From NCBI RefSeq assembly GCF_002198095.1, contig NZ_NHMK01000025.1, positions 115,827-179,826 on the forward strand: 64,000 nt of DNA, written 5' to 3'. Origin of the DNA: Deinococcus indicus (GTDB lineage: Bacteria > Deinococcota > Deinococci > Deinococcales > Deinococcaceae). The notes beneath the pieces are model-generated. The model saw nothing but the letters and a program-made list of their open reading frames with translations, searched no databases and was not told where the DNA came from. Both the position numbers and the translations under genes were made by a program. Shown here piece after piece: positions 21,747 to 31,180 of the stretch (position 1 is the stretch's first letter; each line of letters begins with the position of its first letter).

Positions 21747-22624
21747 GTGTTTCCAGCTGCATTCGATTACATCCGCGCCCATTCCGCAGAGGAGGCCCTG
21801 GCCGCGCTCGCGCAGCACGGCGCCGAGGCCCGCATCCTGGCCGGCGGGCAGAGCCTGATCCCCGCCATGCGCCTGCGACTGGCCCGCCCGGCCGTCCTGG
21901 TCGACCTGGGCGGCGTGAAGGACCTGGGCTACCTGCGCGAGGAAGGCGGCGACCTGCGCGTCGGCGCCATGACCCGCGACGTGACCCTGGAACGCGACGC
22001 GAACGTCCGCGCCCGCTACAGCCTCCTGACCGACACGGGCGCCGTCATCGCGGACCCGGTCGTGCGCTGCCTGGGCACGGTCGTGGGCAGCCTGTGCCAC
22101 GGCGACCCCAGCGGCGACTGGGGCGCGGCGGCGCTCGCCTCGCGCGCCGTGATGGTCGCCCGCAGCGCCAGCGGCGAACGCCTGATCCCCATCGACGAGT
22201 TCCTGGTGGACTCCTTCCAGACCTCGCTGGAGGAGGGTGAACTGGCCGTCGAGGTGCGTTTCCCCACCCCGGACGGCCGCACGCACGGCTCGTACCAGAA
22301 GATCGAACGCAAGGTCGGGGATTACGCCACCGCCGCCGCCGCCGTGCAGATCACGCTGGGCGACGACGGCCGCGTCACGCACGCCGGGGTCGCCCTGACC
22401 GCCGCCGGCCCCCGCCCGGTCCGGGTGGACGCCGCCGAGAAACTGCTGCTGGGCCAGCTGCTGACCGAGGACGTCATCCGCGCCGCCAGCGAGGAGGCCC
22501 GCATCGTCAGCGACCCCTTCGCGGACACGCGCGGCAGCGTGGAGTACAAGAAAGACATGGCCCGCGTGCTCGTCGCGCGTGGCCTTCGCGCCAGCGCCGC
22601 CCGCCTGGGCACGGGAGTGACCGC

Positions 22625-22628
<4 letters not shown>
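21747..22628 (+). CDS. coxM: aerobic CO dehydrogenase, medium FAD-binding subunit
   Basis: A 293-residue flavoprotein subunit that passes electrons from the Fe-S clusters to FAD and the respiratory chain. FAD-binding motifs are [14 protein letters not shown] near residue 32 and [14 protein letters not shown] near 112 (the TIGG-type segment). The C-terminal CO_deh_flav_C domain follows. GTG start with GAGGGGGAGAAC just upstream. It is first in the M-S-L order typical of genuine form-I CO dehydrogenases, and overlaps coxS by ATGA. Confidence 0.92.
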
Positions 22629-23196
<568 letters not shown>

Positions 23197-23200
<4 letters not shown>

Positions 23201-25575
23201 GCATCGAAACCGACGCCACCAACAACGCCGGCCCGCAGACCCTGACCATGGGCAAGGGCATGAAACGCAAGGAAGACCCCCGCTTCCTGACCGGGAACGG
23301 CAACTACGTGGACGACATGCGCCTGCCCGGCATGCTGTACATGGCCATCGTGCACAGCCCCTACCCGCACGCGAACATCAAGGGCATCGACAAGGCGGCC
23401 GCGCTGGCCGTGCCGGGTGTGAAGGCCGTCATCACCGGCGAGGACCTCGTGGCCGCGTCGCTGGCGTGGCTGCCCACCTTCCACGGCTTCGACAAGCAGA
23501 TGGTCCTGGCCGTCGGCAAGGTCCTCTTCCAGCATCAGGAGGTCGCGGCCGTGTTCGCCGAGACCCGCGAGGCCGCCCGCGACGCCGCCGAACTGGTGGA
23601 CGTGGACTACGAACCCCTCGACCCGGTCATCAGTCCCTTCGACTCCATGAAGGACGAGGTCATCCTGCGCGACGACCGCGAAGATAAGACCAACCACATC
23701 TACCACTGGGACAGCGGCGACCGGGACGGCACCCAGGCCGCGCTGGACGACTCCGAGGTCGTCGTCACCGAGCGCATCTACGCGCCCCGCTGCCACCCCG
23801 CCCCGCTGGAACCCTGCGGCTGCGTCGCGCAGTTCGACGCCATGGGCCGCCTGCACTTCTGGGTGACCAGTCAGGCGCCCCACGTGTACCGCACCGCCAT
23901 CTCGCTCGTGACCGGCATCCCCGAGGACAAGATCCGCGTGATCTCCCCGGACATCGGCGGGGGCTTCGGCAACAAGGTCCCGGTGTACCCCGGCTACGTG
24001 TGCGCCATCGTCGGCGCCCTGATCCTCAAGACCCCGGTCAAGTGGATCGAGACGCGCACCGAGAACCTCACCACCACCGGCTTCGCCCGCGACTACCACA
24101 TGGACGTCACCATCGGCGCGAAGAAGGACGGCACCGTCACCGCCCTGAAAGTCAAGACCGTCGCCGACCACGGCGCGTTCGACGCCGCCGCCGACCCCAG
24201 CAAGTACCCGGCCGGGATGTTCGGCGTCGTGACCGGCAGTTACCAGTTCCCGGTCGCGTTCGCGGAACTCGACGCGTACTTCACGAACAAGGCGCCGGGG
24301 GGTGTGGCGTACCGCTGCTCGTTCCGCGTGACCGAGGCCAGCTACGCCATCGAACGCGGCATGGACATCCTGGCGCAGAAACTCACCATGGACCCCGCCG
24401 AACTGCGCCGCAAGAACTTCGTGCGCAAGGACCAGTTCCCCTACGACAGCGCCCTGGGCTTCACGTACGACAGCGGCGACTACGAAGGCACCATGGACAA
24501 GGCCCTGAACCAGATCGGGTACGCCGAACTGCGCCGGGAGCAGGCCGAGAAACGCGCCCGTGGCGAGTACATGGGCATCGGCATCAGCACCTTCACCGAG
24601 GTCGTCGGCGCCGGACCCAGCAAGCACTTCGACATCCTGGGCATCAAGATGTTCGACTCCGCCGAGATCCGCATCCACCCCACCGGGACCGGCATCATCC
24701 GCACCGGCACGAAAAGCCAGGGCCAGGGCCACGAAACCACCTGGGCGCAGATCGTCGCCGAGGAACTCGGCCTGGACCCCCAGAACCTGCTCGTCGAGGA
24801 AGGCGACACCGACACCGCCCCCTACGGCCTGGGCACCTACGCCAGCCGCAGCACCCCGGTCGCCGGAGCCGCGCTGGCCCTCGCCGCGCGCCGCGTGCGC
24901 GAGAAGGCCCGCAAGGTCGCCGCGCACCTGCTCGAAGCTGCCGCCGAGGACATCGAATGGGTCGACCATAAATTCCAGGTGATGGGCGCCCCCAGCCGCA
25001 GCGTCACCATGAAAGAAGTCGCGTTCGCCGCGTACACCAACCCCGGCGAGGGCAACGAACCCGGCCTGGAAGCCAGCCTGTACTACGACCCGCCCAACAT
25101 GACCTTCCCGCACGGCGCGTACATCGCCGTCGTGGACGTCGACGCCGAGACCGGCGAGGTCAAGGTCCGCCGCTTCCTCGCCATCGACGACTGCGGCACC
25201 GTCATCAACCCCATGATCGTCGAGGGACAGGTCCACGGCGGCCTCACCGAGGGTTTTGCCATCGCCTTCATGCAGGAAATCCCCTACGACGAACAGGGCA
25301 ACAACATGGCCCCGAACTTCATGGAGTACCTGATCCCCACCAGCGTCGAGGCGCCCGTCTGGGAGACCGGCAGCACCGTCACCCCCAGCCCCCACCACCC
25401 CATCGGCGCCAAGGGCGTCGGCGAGAGCCCCAACGTCGGCAGCCCCGCCGCGTTCGTGAACGCCGTCATGGACGCCCTCGCGCCCCTGGGCGTCACGCAC
25501 ATCGACATGCCCCTGACCCGAGAGAAAGTCTGGCGCGCCATCCGCGACGCGCAGGCCGCCGCCGCGAGCGACTGA
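23197..25575 (+). CDS. coxL: aerobic CO dehydrogenase, large Mo-Cu subunit, form I
   Basis: A 792-residue molybdenum hydroxylase subunit. The active-site loop reads VAYRCSFR, with Cys374 (codon at 24316-24318) where the copper-binding Cys388 lies in Oligotropha CoxL. This is the accepted mark of form I, true CO oxidisers, rather than form II (AYRGAGR) or xanthine dehydrogenase. The catalytic Glu is in GAKGVGES (Glu743), and other form-I stretches (GAGPSKHFDILGIKMFDSAE, TKSQGQGHETTWAQI, DTAPYGLGTYASRST) are intact. CO plus water gives CO2, two protons and two electrons. coxD, coxE and coxG assembly genes are not in the window. Confidence 0.95.
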
Positions 25576-25610
25576 CCAACTGACCCCTCCGCTTCGCGGC
25601 TCTGCGAGTC

Positions 25611-25702
25611 CGACCCTGCGGGCCACCTCCCCTTAGAGGGGAGGCTGAACCTGAAGTGGCTCCCCTTTAAGGGGAGCTGTCACCGCAGGTGACTGGGGGG
25701 TT
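25611..25702. repeat. short palindromic repeat, R family (double)
   Basis: Two palindromes, CCTCCCCTTAGAGGGGAGG and CTCCCCTTTAAGGGGAG, followed by CTGTCACCGCAGGTGACTGGGGGGT. The second unit is nearly the same as that at 35531-35570. It lies between coxL and the XdhC-YHS gene. Confidence 0.65.
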
Positions 25703-25763
25703 GCCCCCGGCATCAACTTGCTTCCCCGCCCCTCACCGGGCGGGTGTATCAATCGGAGACCGT

Positions 25764-26891
25764 ATGACCCCTGATCCCCAGCGTCCCACCGGGGACACCG
25801 AATTCATTCCGGACCTGCCGGAGCGGCTGGCGGGGCTGGCGCGCGAGGGCGCGGCGGTGGTCGTGGCGACCGTCGTGTCGCGCCGCGCGCCGGTGTCCGC
25901 GCAGGTGGGTGACAAGGCCCTGATTCACGCGGACGGCCGCATGGAGGGCTTCGTGGGTGGCGCGTGCTCCCGCGAGATCGTGCGGCGTCAGGCGCTCCTG
26001 GCACTCCAGGGTGGGCAGGCGCGGCTGGTGCGGATCGTGCCGGGCGCCGCACCGGACGCCGAGCACGCGTTTGCCGAGCGGGTCACGGTGCCCATGAACT
26101 GCGCGTCGGAAGGGGAGAGCGAGGTGTTCCTGGAACCGCTGCTGCCCCCACGCCTGCTGGTCGTGGTGGGCCGCACTCCGGTCGCGCGGGCCATCGCCGC
26201 GCACGCCGCCCTGATGGGCGACCGCGTGTGGCGCGTGCTGGACGACGACGAGGTGCCGGGCGAACCGGACGCCGTGCCGCTGGGTGCCCTGACGGCCCGC
26301 CTGTCGGCCCTGCCCGCCGCGCAGCGCGCCCGCGTGCGGAGCGTCGTGGCGTCCCAGGGGCACTACGACGAAACCGCCATCGAGGCGCTGCTGCGCGCCC
26401 AGCCGAACCCGGTGGGCCTGCTCGCCAGCCCGAAACGCGCCGCGAACGTCCGCGAGACGCTCGCCATGCTCAGCGGCTTCGGCGAGGCGGACCTGGGCCG
26501 CGTCCGCGCGCCCGTCGGCCTGAACGTGGGCGCCCGCACCCCGCACGAGGTGGCGCTGAGCGTCCTGGCGGAACTCGTGCAGCTCGACCGGCAGGAGGCC
26601 AGCCCCACCCGACCCGTTCCTGCCGCTGAACAGGCACCGGCCGCGCCCGTTCCGACCCCCGCCGACCCGTCCCCCATGCCGTCCGCGCTGCTGGCACAGG
26701 TGATGGACCTGACCGTCCTGAACGCCGAACCCGCCGACGCGGGCAGCGCGGTGGACCCGGTGTGCGGCATGACCGTCACCCTGCCCGCCAGGCACACGGC
26801 GGACCACGCCGGCGTGACCTACGCCTTCTGCTGCCCGCACTGCAAGGCCCGCTTCCTGAAAGACCCCGCCCGGTACCTCACGCCCGGCTGA
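25764..26891 (+). CDS. XdhC/CoxF-like molybdoenzyme maturation protein fused to a YHS domain
   Basis: A 375-residue protein. Residues ~15-290 match the XdhC/CoxF layout: an N-terminal XdhC_CoxI part (GDKALIHADGRMEGFVGGACSREIVRRQALLAL, and a Cys in NCASEGESEVFLEP), then a Rossmann part (LLVVVGRTPVARAIAAHAAL). After a Pro/Ala linker, residues ~335-375 form a YHS domain: DPVCGMTV, a central His, and YAFCCPHCKARFL with three cysteines. XdhC proteins hand sulphurated Mo cofactor to hydroxylases; CoxF helps build the Cu-S-Mo site. YHS domains bind transition metals, so a copper-handling role beside coxL is a reasonable inference. ATG with CGGAGACC upstream; the earlier in-frame ATG lacks a site. 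Confidence 0.85.
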   Translation: MTPDPQRPTGDTEFIPDLPERLAGLAREGAAVVVATVVSRRAPVSAQVGDKALIHADGRMEGFVGGACSREIVRRQALLALQGGQARLVRIVPGAAPDAEHAFAERVTVPMNCASEGESEVFLEPLLPPRLLVVVGRTPVARAIAAHAALMGDRVWRVLDDDEVPGEPDAVPLGALTARLSALPAAQRARVRSVVASQGHYDETAIEALLRAQPNPVGLLASPKRAANVRETLAMLSGFGEADLGRVRAPVGLNVGARTPHEVALSVLAELVQLDRQEASPTRPVPAAEQAPAAPVPTPADPSPMPSALLAQVMDLTVLNAEPADAGSAVDPVCGMTVTLPARHTADHAGVTYAFCCPHCKARFLKDPARYLTPG

Positions 26892-26892
26892 A

Positions 26893-26942
26893 CCCCTCAG
26901 TCCGCTGCGCGGCCAGCTCCCCTCGAGGGGAGCCAGGGGGGC
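26893..26942. repeat. short palindromic repeat, R family
   Basis: CCCCTCAGTCCGCTGCGCGGCC then the palindrome AGCTCCCCTCGAGGGGAGC. The leader AGTCCGCTGCGCGGCC is shared with the copy at 48419-48436. Confidence 0.65.
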
Positions 26943-26991
26943 CGCGCCTTCCTGTGCAGGGGGACGCGTCGGGGGCCGTACAGTGGCGGGC

Positions 26992-27681
26992 ATGATCGCC
27001 GCTTTCCTGAATCCCGAGGGGACCCTGCTGCACGCGGGGTCCGACGAGCTGGACCGCGTCGCGTCGGGCCTGTCGAGCCTGCTGCGCGCCGCGGAACTGA
27101 TTCCCGTGACGGCGCTGGACGAGGAGGCGCTGCTGAACGTGCCCGCCGCGTTCACGTCCTGGCAGGTGCTGCTGCACGGCGCGGTGCTGCTCGACCCGGA
27201 TGGCGTGGAGGACCCCGCGTGGCGCCGCCTGACGGTCGAGACGCTGGACGCCGCGCAGGGCGCGCTGGAACTGGCCGCGCAGGCCGCCGGGCACGTCAGC
27301 GCCCTGGCGCAGCTGGACCTGGACCTGACCCGCACCGAGCGGCACGGGCGGCTGCTGCGCGTGGAACTGCGCCACCCGTACGGCCTGCCCCGCCCGCTCG
27401 ATCAGGCCGAGCGGGACCTGCGCGACTGGCTGACCGATGGGCCGCTGCGCGACACCCTGCGACTGGAACGCACCCCGGACGCGCTGCGGCTGCTGCCGCG
27501 TGACCTGCGCCCGGAACTCGCCGTGAACTACCTGCTGTCGCAGCTGGACGCCGAGTTCACGCTGGGCGTCAGCGCCCTGCCGGGCGACGCGGCGTTCCTG
27601 GCGCTGTGCGACTACGCGATGGTGCCGGGCAGCGCGGACCTCCTCGACCCCGCACCGGCCGAACGGGATGACGAGGAATAA
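26992..27681 (+). CDS. HAD-like protein with altered catalytic motifs
   Basis: A 229-residue protein not firmly recognised. Its ends resemble Cof/sucrose-phosphatase-type HAD phosphatases: IAAFLNPEGTLL aligns with the DxDGTLL motif and SALPGDAAFLALCDYAMVPGSADLL with the GDxxND motif IV. But the nucleophile Asp and the second Asp of motif I are Asn and Glu, so phosphatase activity is doubtful. ATG at 26992 is supported by TACAGT at 26979-26984 with a 7-nt gap; a GTG at 26983 overlaps that box. It is downstream of the XdhC-YHS gene but has its own promoter. Confidence 0.6.
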   Translation: MIAAFLNPEGTLLHAGSDELDRVASGLSSLLRAAELIPVTALDEEALLNVPAAFTSWQVLLHGAVLLDPDGVEDPAWRRLTVETLDAAQGALELAAQAAGHVSALAQLDLDLTRTERHGRLLRVELRHPYGLPRPLDQAERDLRDWLTDGPLRDTLRLERTPDALRLLPRDLRPELAVNYLLSQLDAEFTLGVSALPGDAAFLALCDYAMVPGSADLLDPAPAERDDEE

Positions 27682-27687
27682 GCGAGA

Positions 27688-27719
27688 GGGGACGCGGCCG
27701 GTGTAGCTGCCGCGCCCCC
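27688..27719. terminator. hairpin after the HAD-like gene
   Basis: GGGGACGCGGC at 27688-27698 pairs with GCCGCGCCCCC at 27709-27719 (one A-C mismatch, 10-nt loop). There is no T run. Confidence 0.5.
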
Positions 27720-27733
27720 CTGCTGTGACCGTC

Positions 27734-27867
27734 ATACGGATTCCGTCTGTTTCGTTGACAACCCGGAAGGACACCGGATTGTCAACTCCACGCCCGGAAC
27801 CCGTTTCTCTCCTACTCGCTCCGCTCGGGTTGAAAGATTTTGCAAACCTTTCAACCGGAGTCCGTAT
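27734..27867 (-). repeat. structured intergenic repeat, copy E (full, inverted)
   Basis: Read on the minus strand, hairpin I is GGTTGAAAGGTT/AATCTTTCAACC, a largely different sequence from copy B yet still paired. Hairpin II is GTTGACAATCCGG/CCGGGTTGTCAAC, with two changed but still complementary pairs at its base. It ends on the T of the GH3 gene's stop (TCA on the plus strand), a one-base overlap. Confidence 0.9.
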
Positions 27868-30350
27868 CAGTCGGTGTCGGGCAGCGCCTCGCGCCACTCC
27901 TGCGCCAGGGTGAGCGTGACCTGCGTGGTCAGGTCGGCGCTGCTCTGCCCGACGTGCAGGACGTACTCGCCGGGTTCGGCCACCCATGCCTGAGTCGCCA
28001 CGTCGAAGTACGCGAGGTCGCGCGGGGTGACGGTCAGCACGGCGTCGTCGGTCTGGCCGGAGTTCAGGTGCACCTTCGCGAAGGCGCACAGTTCCTTCTG
28101 GGGGCGGTCCACGCGGCCCTGCGGGGGCTGCACGTACAGCTGCGCGACGGTGCTGCCGGGCCGTTCTCCGGTGTTCGTGACCGGGACCGTCACGGTCGCC
28201 GCGCCTTGCGGGAAGGCCGGGGCGTGCAGCTGCGCGGCGCCCAGCGTGAAGGTCGTGAAGCTCAGGCCGAAGCCGAACGGGAACAGCGGCGTCACGCCCG
28301 AGCGGTCCACGTGGCGGTACCCGGTGTACAGGCCCTCGCGGTACTCGACGCGGCCGTCCTCGCCGGGGTACTGCACGTCCGGGGTCAGCGGGTGGGTGGG
28401 GTCGTCCGCCAGGGAGTGCGGGAACGTCTGCGGGAGGCGCCCGCCGGGTTCGGCCAGCCCGGTCAGGACGTCCGCGACGGCGTGCCCGACCTCCTGCCCC
28501 GCGAACCACGCCTGCATCACGGCGGGCACGCGGCTGAGCCACGGCATCTCGACCGGGCCACCCGTCTGCAGGACCACCACGACGTTCGGGTTGACGTCCA
28601 GCACGGCCTCCACCAGCGCGTCCTGATCGCCGGGCAGCGTGAGGCCTGCGCGGTCCACGCCCTCGGTTTCCCACTCGCCGGTCGTGCCGACGCACAGCAC
28701 CACCCAGTCCGCCTGCGCGGCCAGGGCTGCGGCGCGGGCCAGCCGGTCCCCGTCGGGACGGGCGCGGAAGCCCACCCGCACCGCGTTGAACGGCGTGATG
28801 CCGATGTCCATGACGTGCGGCGTGTACTCCACCATGAGCGTGTGCCGCCCGGCACTCAGGTGGACGGGCGCGCGGCGCTCGCCGGAGCCGAACGAGAAGT
28901 ACAGTTCCCCGACCTGCCAGTCCTCCCAGTTGTTCACGGCCGGCTGGCCGTCCACCGACAGGCGGCTGAGGCCCGCGCTGCCCAGGCTCACCTCGTACTC
29001 GCCGTCCTGCGGGGCGTCCACCGTGACGGTCAGGGTCGCGTGGAACGCGTCCGGGTTCACGCCGTCCGGCAGGCCGAAGAACATCACCTCCGCCTGCGGG
29101 CGCGTGTCCTGCCCGATCACCGGGCCGCCCGCCTGAGCGCGGTACTCGATGCGCGTTTCCACCTGCGGCACCGGCAGGTACCGCTCGTGCTCGGTCCCCT
29201 CAGCACTGCCGACCACGCTCACGCGGCCCCCCTCGCGCAGGCCCTCGGCTGGGGAGACGCGGCGGTGGGCGTTCATCTGCGCGCTGCCGCCGCCCATCAC
29301 CTGCGCGGCCTCGGCGTTCGGGCCGATCACCGCCACCCGCGCCCCGGCGGGCAGCGGCAGCGCGCCGCCGCTGTTCTTCAGCAGCACCAGCCCCTCGGCC
29401 CCGGCGCGGCGGATCAGGGCGCGCGTCTCCGGGTACTCGGTGTCGCGTTCGTGGTCGTCCGCGACGTCCAGCGGTTCGGTGAGGGTGCCCGCGCGCGCGA
29501 GCAGGTGCAGCACCGCCCGCGCCCGCTCACGCACGCCCGCGCGCACCTCCGGGTCCGCCTGCGCCTGCTCCAGCAGCGGCCTGCGGGCCACCGCCGGGCC
29601 GGGCATCTCCAGGTCCAGGCCCGCCAGGACCCCCTCGGCCGCCGAGTGCGTGCCGCCCCAGTCGCTCATGACCAGCCCCGTGAAGCCCCACTCGCGCCGC
29701 AGCACCTTCTGGAGCAGCCAGGGGTGCTGCGAGCAGTACGGGCCGTTCAGGCGGTTGTACGCCGTCATGATCGCCCAGGGCTGCGCTTCCTTCACCACGA
29801 TCTCGAAGGGCCGCAGGTACAGTTCCCGCAGCGTCCGCTCGTCGATCACGGAATCGATGGTGCCGCGCTGGAATTCCGACTCGTTCCCCGCGAAGTGCTT
29901 CGGCGTGGCCCCCACCCCGCCCGCCTGCAGGCCCTGCACGTACGCCGCCGCGAGCCGCCCGGTCAGGATGGGGTCCTCGGCGTAGTTCTCGAAGTTCCGG
30001 CCGTTCAGCGCCGAGCGGAACACGTTGATGGTGGGCGCCAGCAGCACGGTCGCGCCCTTGTCCTTCGCCTCGCGTGCCAGCGACTCCCCGACCTCGCGCA
30101 GCAGGTCCGGGTTCCACGTCGCGCCCAGCGCGATCCCCACCGGGTACGCCGCGGTGCGCCGCCCCCCGATCAGCGGCCCGCCGCCCCGCACGCCCGCCGG
30201 GCCGTCACTCACCTTCAGCGGCGGAATGTTCAGGCGCGGCACGGCAGCGGTGCGCCACGCGTCCGCGCCGGACAGCAGGGCCACCTGTTCCTCCAGCGTC
30301 AGCTGGTCGAGCAGGGCGTCGGGGTCGGTCAGGGTCGGGGTCTGGTTCAT
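27867..30350 (-). CDS. glycoside hydrolase family 3 beta-glucosidase
   Basis: An 827-residue protein with the GH3 domain order: N-terminal barrel (residues ~20-290; KVSDGPAGVRGG, PKHFAGNESE with the conserved KH, nucleophile Asp in VMSDWGGTH), a C-terminal sandwich interrupted by a PA14-like insert (residues ~385-520; RRAPVHLSAGRHTLMVEY), and a fibronectin-III-like end (VTVPVTNTGERPGSTVAQLYV). Members remove terminal glucose or related sugars from beta-glycosides. No signal peptide, so probably cytoplasmic, acting on imported oligosaccharides. The start has CCGAGGTGCCTC upstream, a Shine-Dalgarno-type leader like that of ppc. Confidence 0.92.
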   Translation of the reverse strand: MNQTPTLTDPDALLDQLTLEEQVALLSGADAWRTAAVPRLNIPPLKVSDGPAGVRGGGPLIGGRRTAAYPVGIALGATWNPDLLREVGESLAREAKDKGATVLLAPTINVFRSALNGRNFENYAEDPILTGRLAAAYVQGLQAGGVGATPKHFAGNESEFQRGTIDSVIDERTLRELYLRPFEIVVKEAQPWAIMTAYNRLNGPYCSQHPWLLQKVLRREWGFTGLVMSDWGGTHSAAEGVLAGLDLEMPGPAVARRPLLEQAQADPEVRAGVRERARAVLHLLARAGTLTEPLDVADDHERDTEYPETRALIRRAGAEGLVLLKNSGGALPLPAGARVAVIGPNAEAAQVMGGGSAQMNAHRRVSPAEGLREGGRVSVVGSAEGTEHERYLPVPQVETRIEYRAQAGGPVIGQDTRPQAEVMFFGLPDGVNPDAFHATLTVTVDAPQDGEYEVSLGSAGLSRLSVDGQPAVNNWEDWQVGELYFSFGSGERRAPVHLSAGRHTLMVEYTPHVMDIGITPFNAVRVGFRARPDGDRLARAAALAAQADWVVLCVGTTGEWETEGVDRAGLTLPGDQDALVEAVLDVNPNVVVVLQTGGPVEMPWLSRVPAVMQAWFAGQEVGHAVADVLTGLAEPGGRLPQTFPHSLADDPTHPLTPDVQYPGEDGRVEYREGLYTGYRHVDRSGVTPLFPFGFGLSFTTFTLGAAQLHAPAFPQGAATVTVPVTNTGERPGSTVAQLYVQPPQGRVDRPQKELCAFAKVHLNSGQTDDAVLTVTPRDLAYFDVATQAWVAEPGEYVLHVGQSSADLTTQVTLTLAQEWREALPDTD

Positions 30351-30391
30351 GAGGCACCTCGGGAGAGCAGGGCGGAACGCTGAAACGGTTC

Positions 30392-30527
30392 ATACGGACT
30401 CCGATTGAATGGGCTGCAAAGCCCGTTCAATCCGAGCGGATGCGAGAAGGAGAGAAACGGGTTCCGGACGTGGAGCCGGCAATCCGGTGACGTTCCGGAT
30501 TGTCGGCGAAACAAACGGAATCCGTAT
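30392..30527 (+). repeat. structured intergenic repeat, copy F (full, short variant)
   Basis: All parts are present: ATACGGACTCCG, hairpin I ATTGAATGGGCT/AGCCCGTTCAAT, hairpin II GCCGGCAATCCGG/CCGGATTGTCGGC, right end CGGAATCCGTAT. It lies upstream of the GH3 start. At the fourth pair of hairpin II it has G-C where copy B has A-T. Confidence 0.92.
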
Positions 30528-30623
30528 CAGTGATGTCCGGCAGCGTACACCCGAAACCGTTTTCACGGAAGGACCTGTCCGGACCGCGCAGCCCTCGCTC
30601 CGGGGTGGAACTGGTCCCCGCTG

Positions 30624-31049
30624 TCAGCGGCGGTTCGAATTCCCGAACAGGCCTCCCATGGGTGCCGGCGCCACCGCCCGCCCGATCAGGTCCAGCAGCT
30701 CCGCGAGGGTCAGGGTGAACACGCCCGCCTCGCCCCGGTCGGCCGCCTCGCGCCACTGGCGGTAGCCGCCCTCGTCGGCGGGCAGAGGAGCGTTCACCTC
30801 GATCAGGTCCAGCACGCTGGCGCGCAGCGCGTCCGCCGCGATCGGGGCGTGACCCAGTTCGGTCTGCACGCCGCCCGGCAGGTGCGGGTTCCCCAGCCGG
30901 AGGCCGTCCAGCGCGATGTGCAGGACCGGCTCGGTCGCTTCGTCGTCGCGGCGCAGGATCAGCACGGTGCTCGTGTCCTCGCCGGGGCGGGTGCGGTACG
31001 TCCAGCGCTGACCGGCCTGAAAGTCGATCTGAACATCGGAAGTCGTCAT
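30624..31049 (-). CDS. hypothetical protein
   Basis: A 141-residue soluble protein I do not recognise. It begins with a beta-rich half (FQAGQRWTYRTRPGEDTSTVLILRRD) that has the conserved-looking pattern G-x-R-W-x-Y, then a helical half ending in LFGNSNRR. ATG at 31049 has TACGCT at 31062-31057 with a 7-nt gap (leaderless). It is divergent from the SDR gene, and the palindrome at 31122-31138 lies between them. Confidence 0.6.
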   Translation of the reverse strand: MTTSDVQIDFQAGQRWTYRTRPGEDTSTVLILRRDDEATEPVLHIALDGLRLGNPHLPGGVQTELGHAPIAADALRASVLDLIEVNAPLPADEGGYRQWREAADRGEAGVFTLTLAELLDLIGRAVAPAPMGGLFGNSNRR

Positions 31050-31121
31050 GGGACGCAGCGTACCGGGCGGTTCCTGGCCTGCGCCTCGGCCGAACGGCGC
31101 AGGGTCCTGTGCGCCGCATGG

Positions 31122-31138
31122 CCTGAACGCCGTTCAGA
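31122..31138. promoter_or_regulatory. operator-like palindrome upstream of the ole-like operon
   Basis: CCTGAACG-C-CGTTCAGA, differing from the site before coxM (21676-21692) only in its centre and last base. A -10-like CATAAT follows at 31167-31172, so the site lies just upstream of the expected -35 region. Confidence 0.6.
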
Positions 31139-31180
31139 TCTGGCGGCGCCGTGCGGGCGGGACGTCCATAATCACGGGCG

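Noticed and set aside
30624..30650. GGTTCGAATTCCC, like a tRNA T-arm.
   Set aside because: It encodes the C terminus of the 30624-31049 gene, and no acceptor, D or anticodon stem is found around it.
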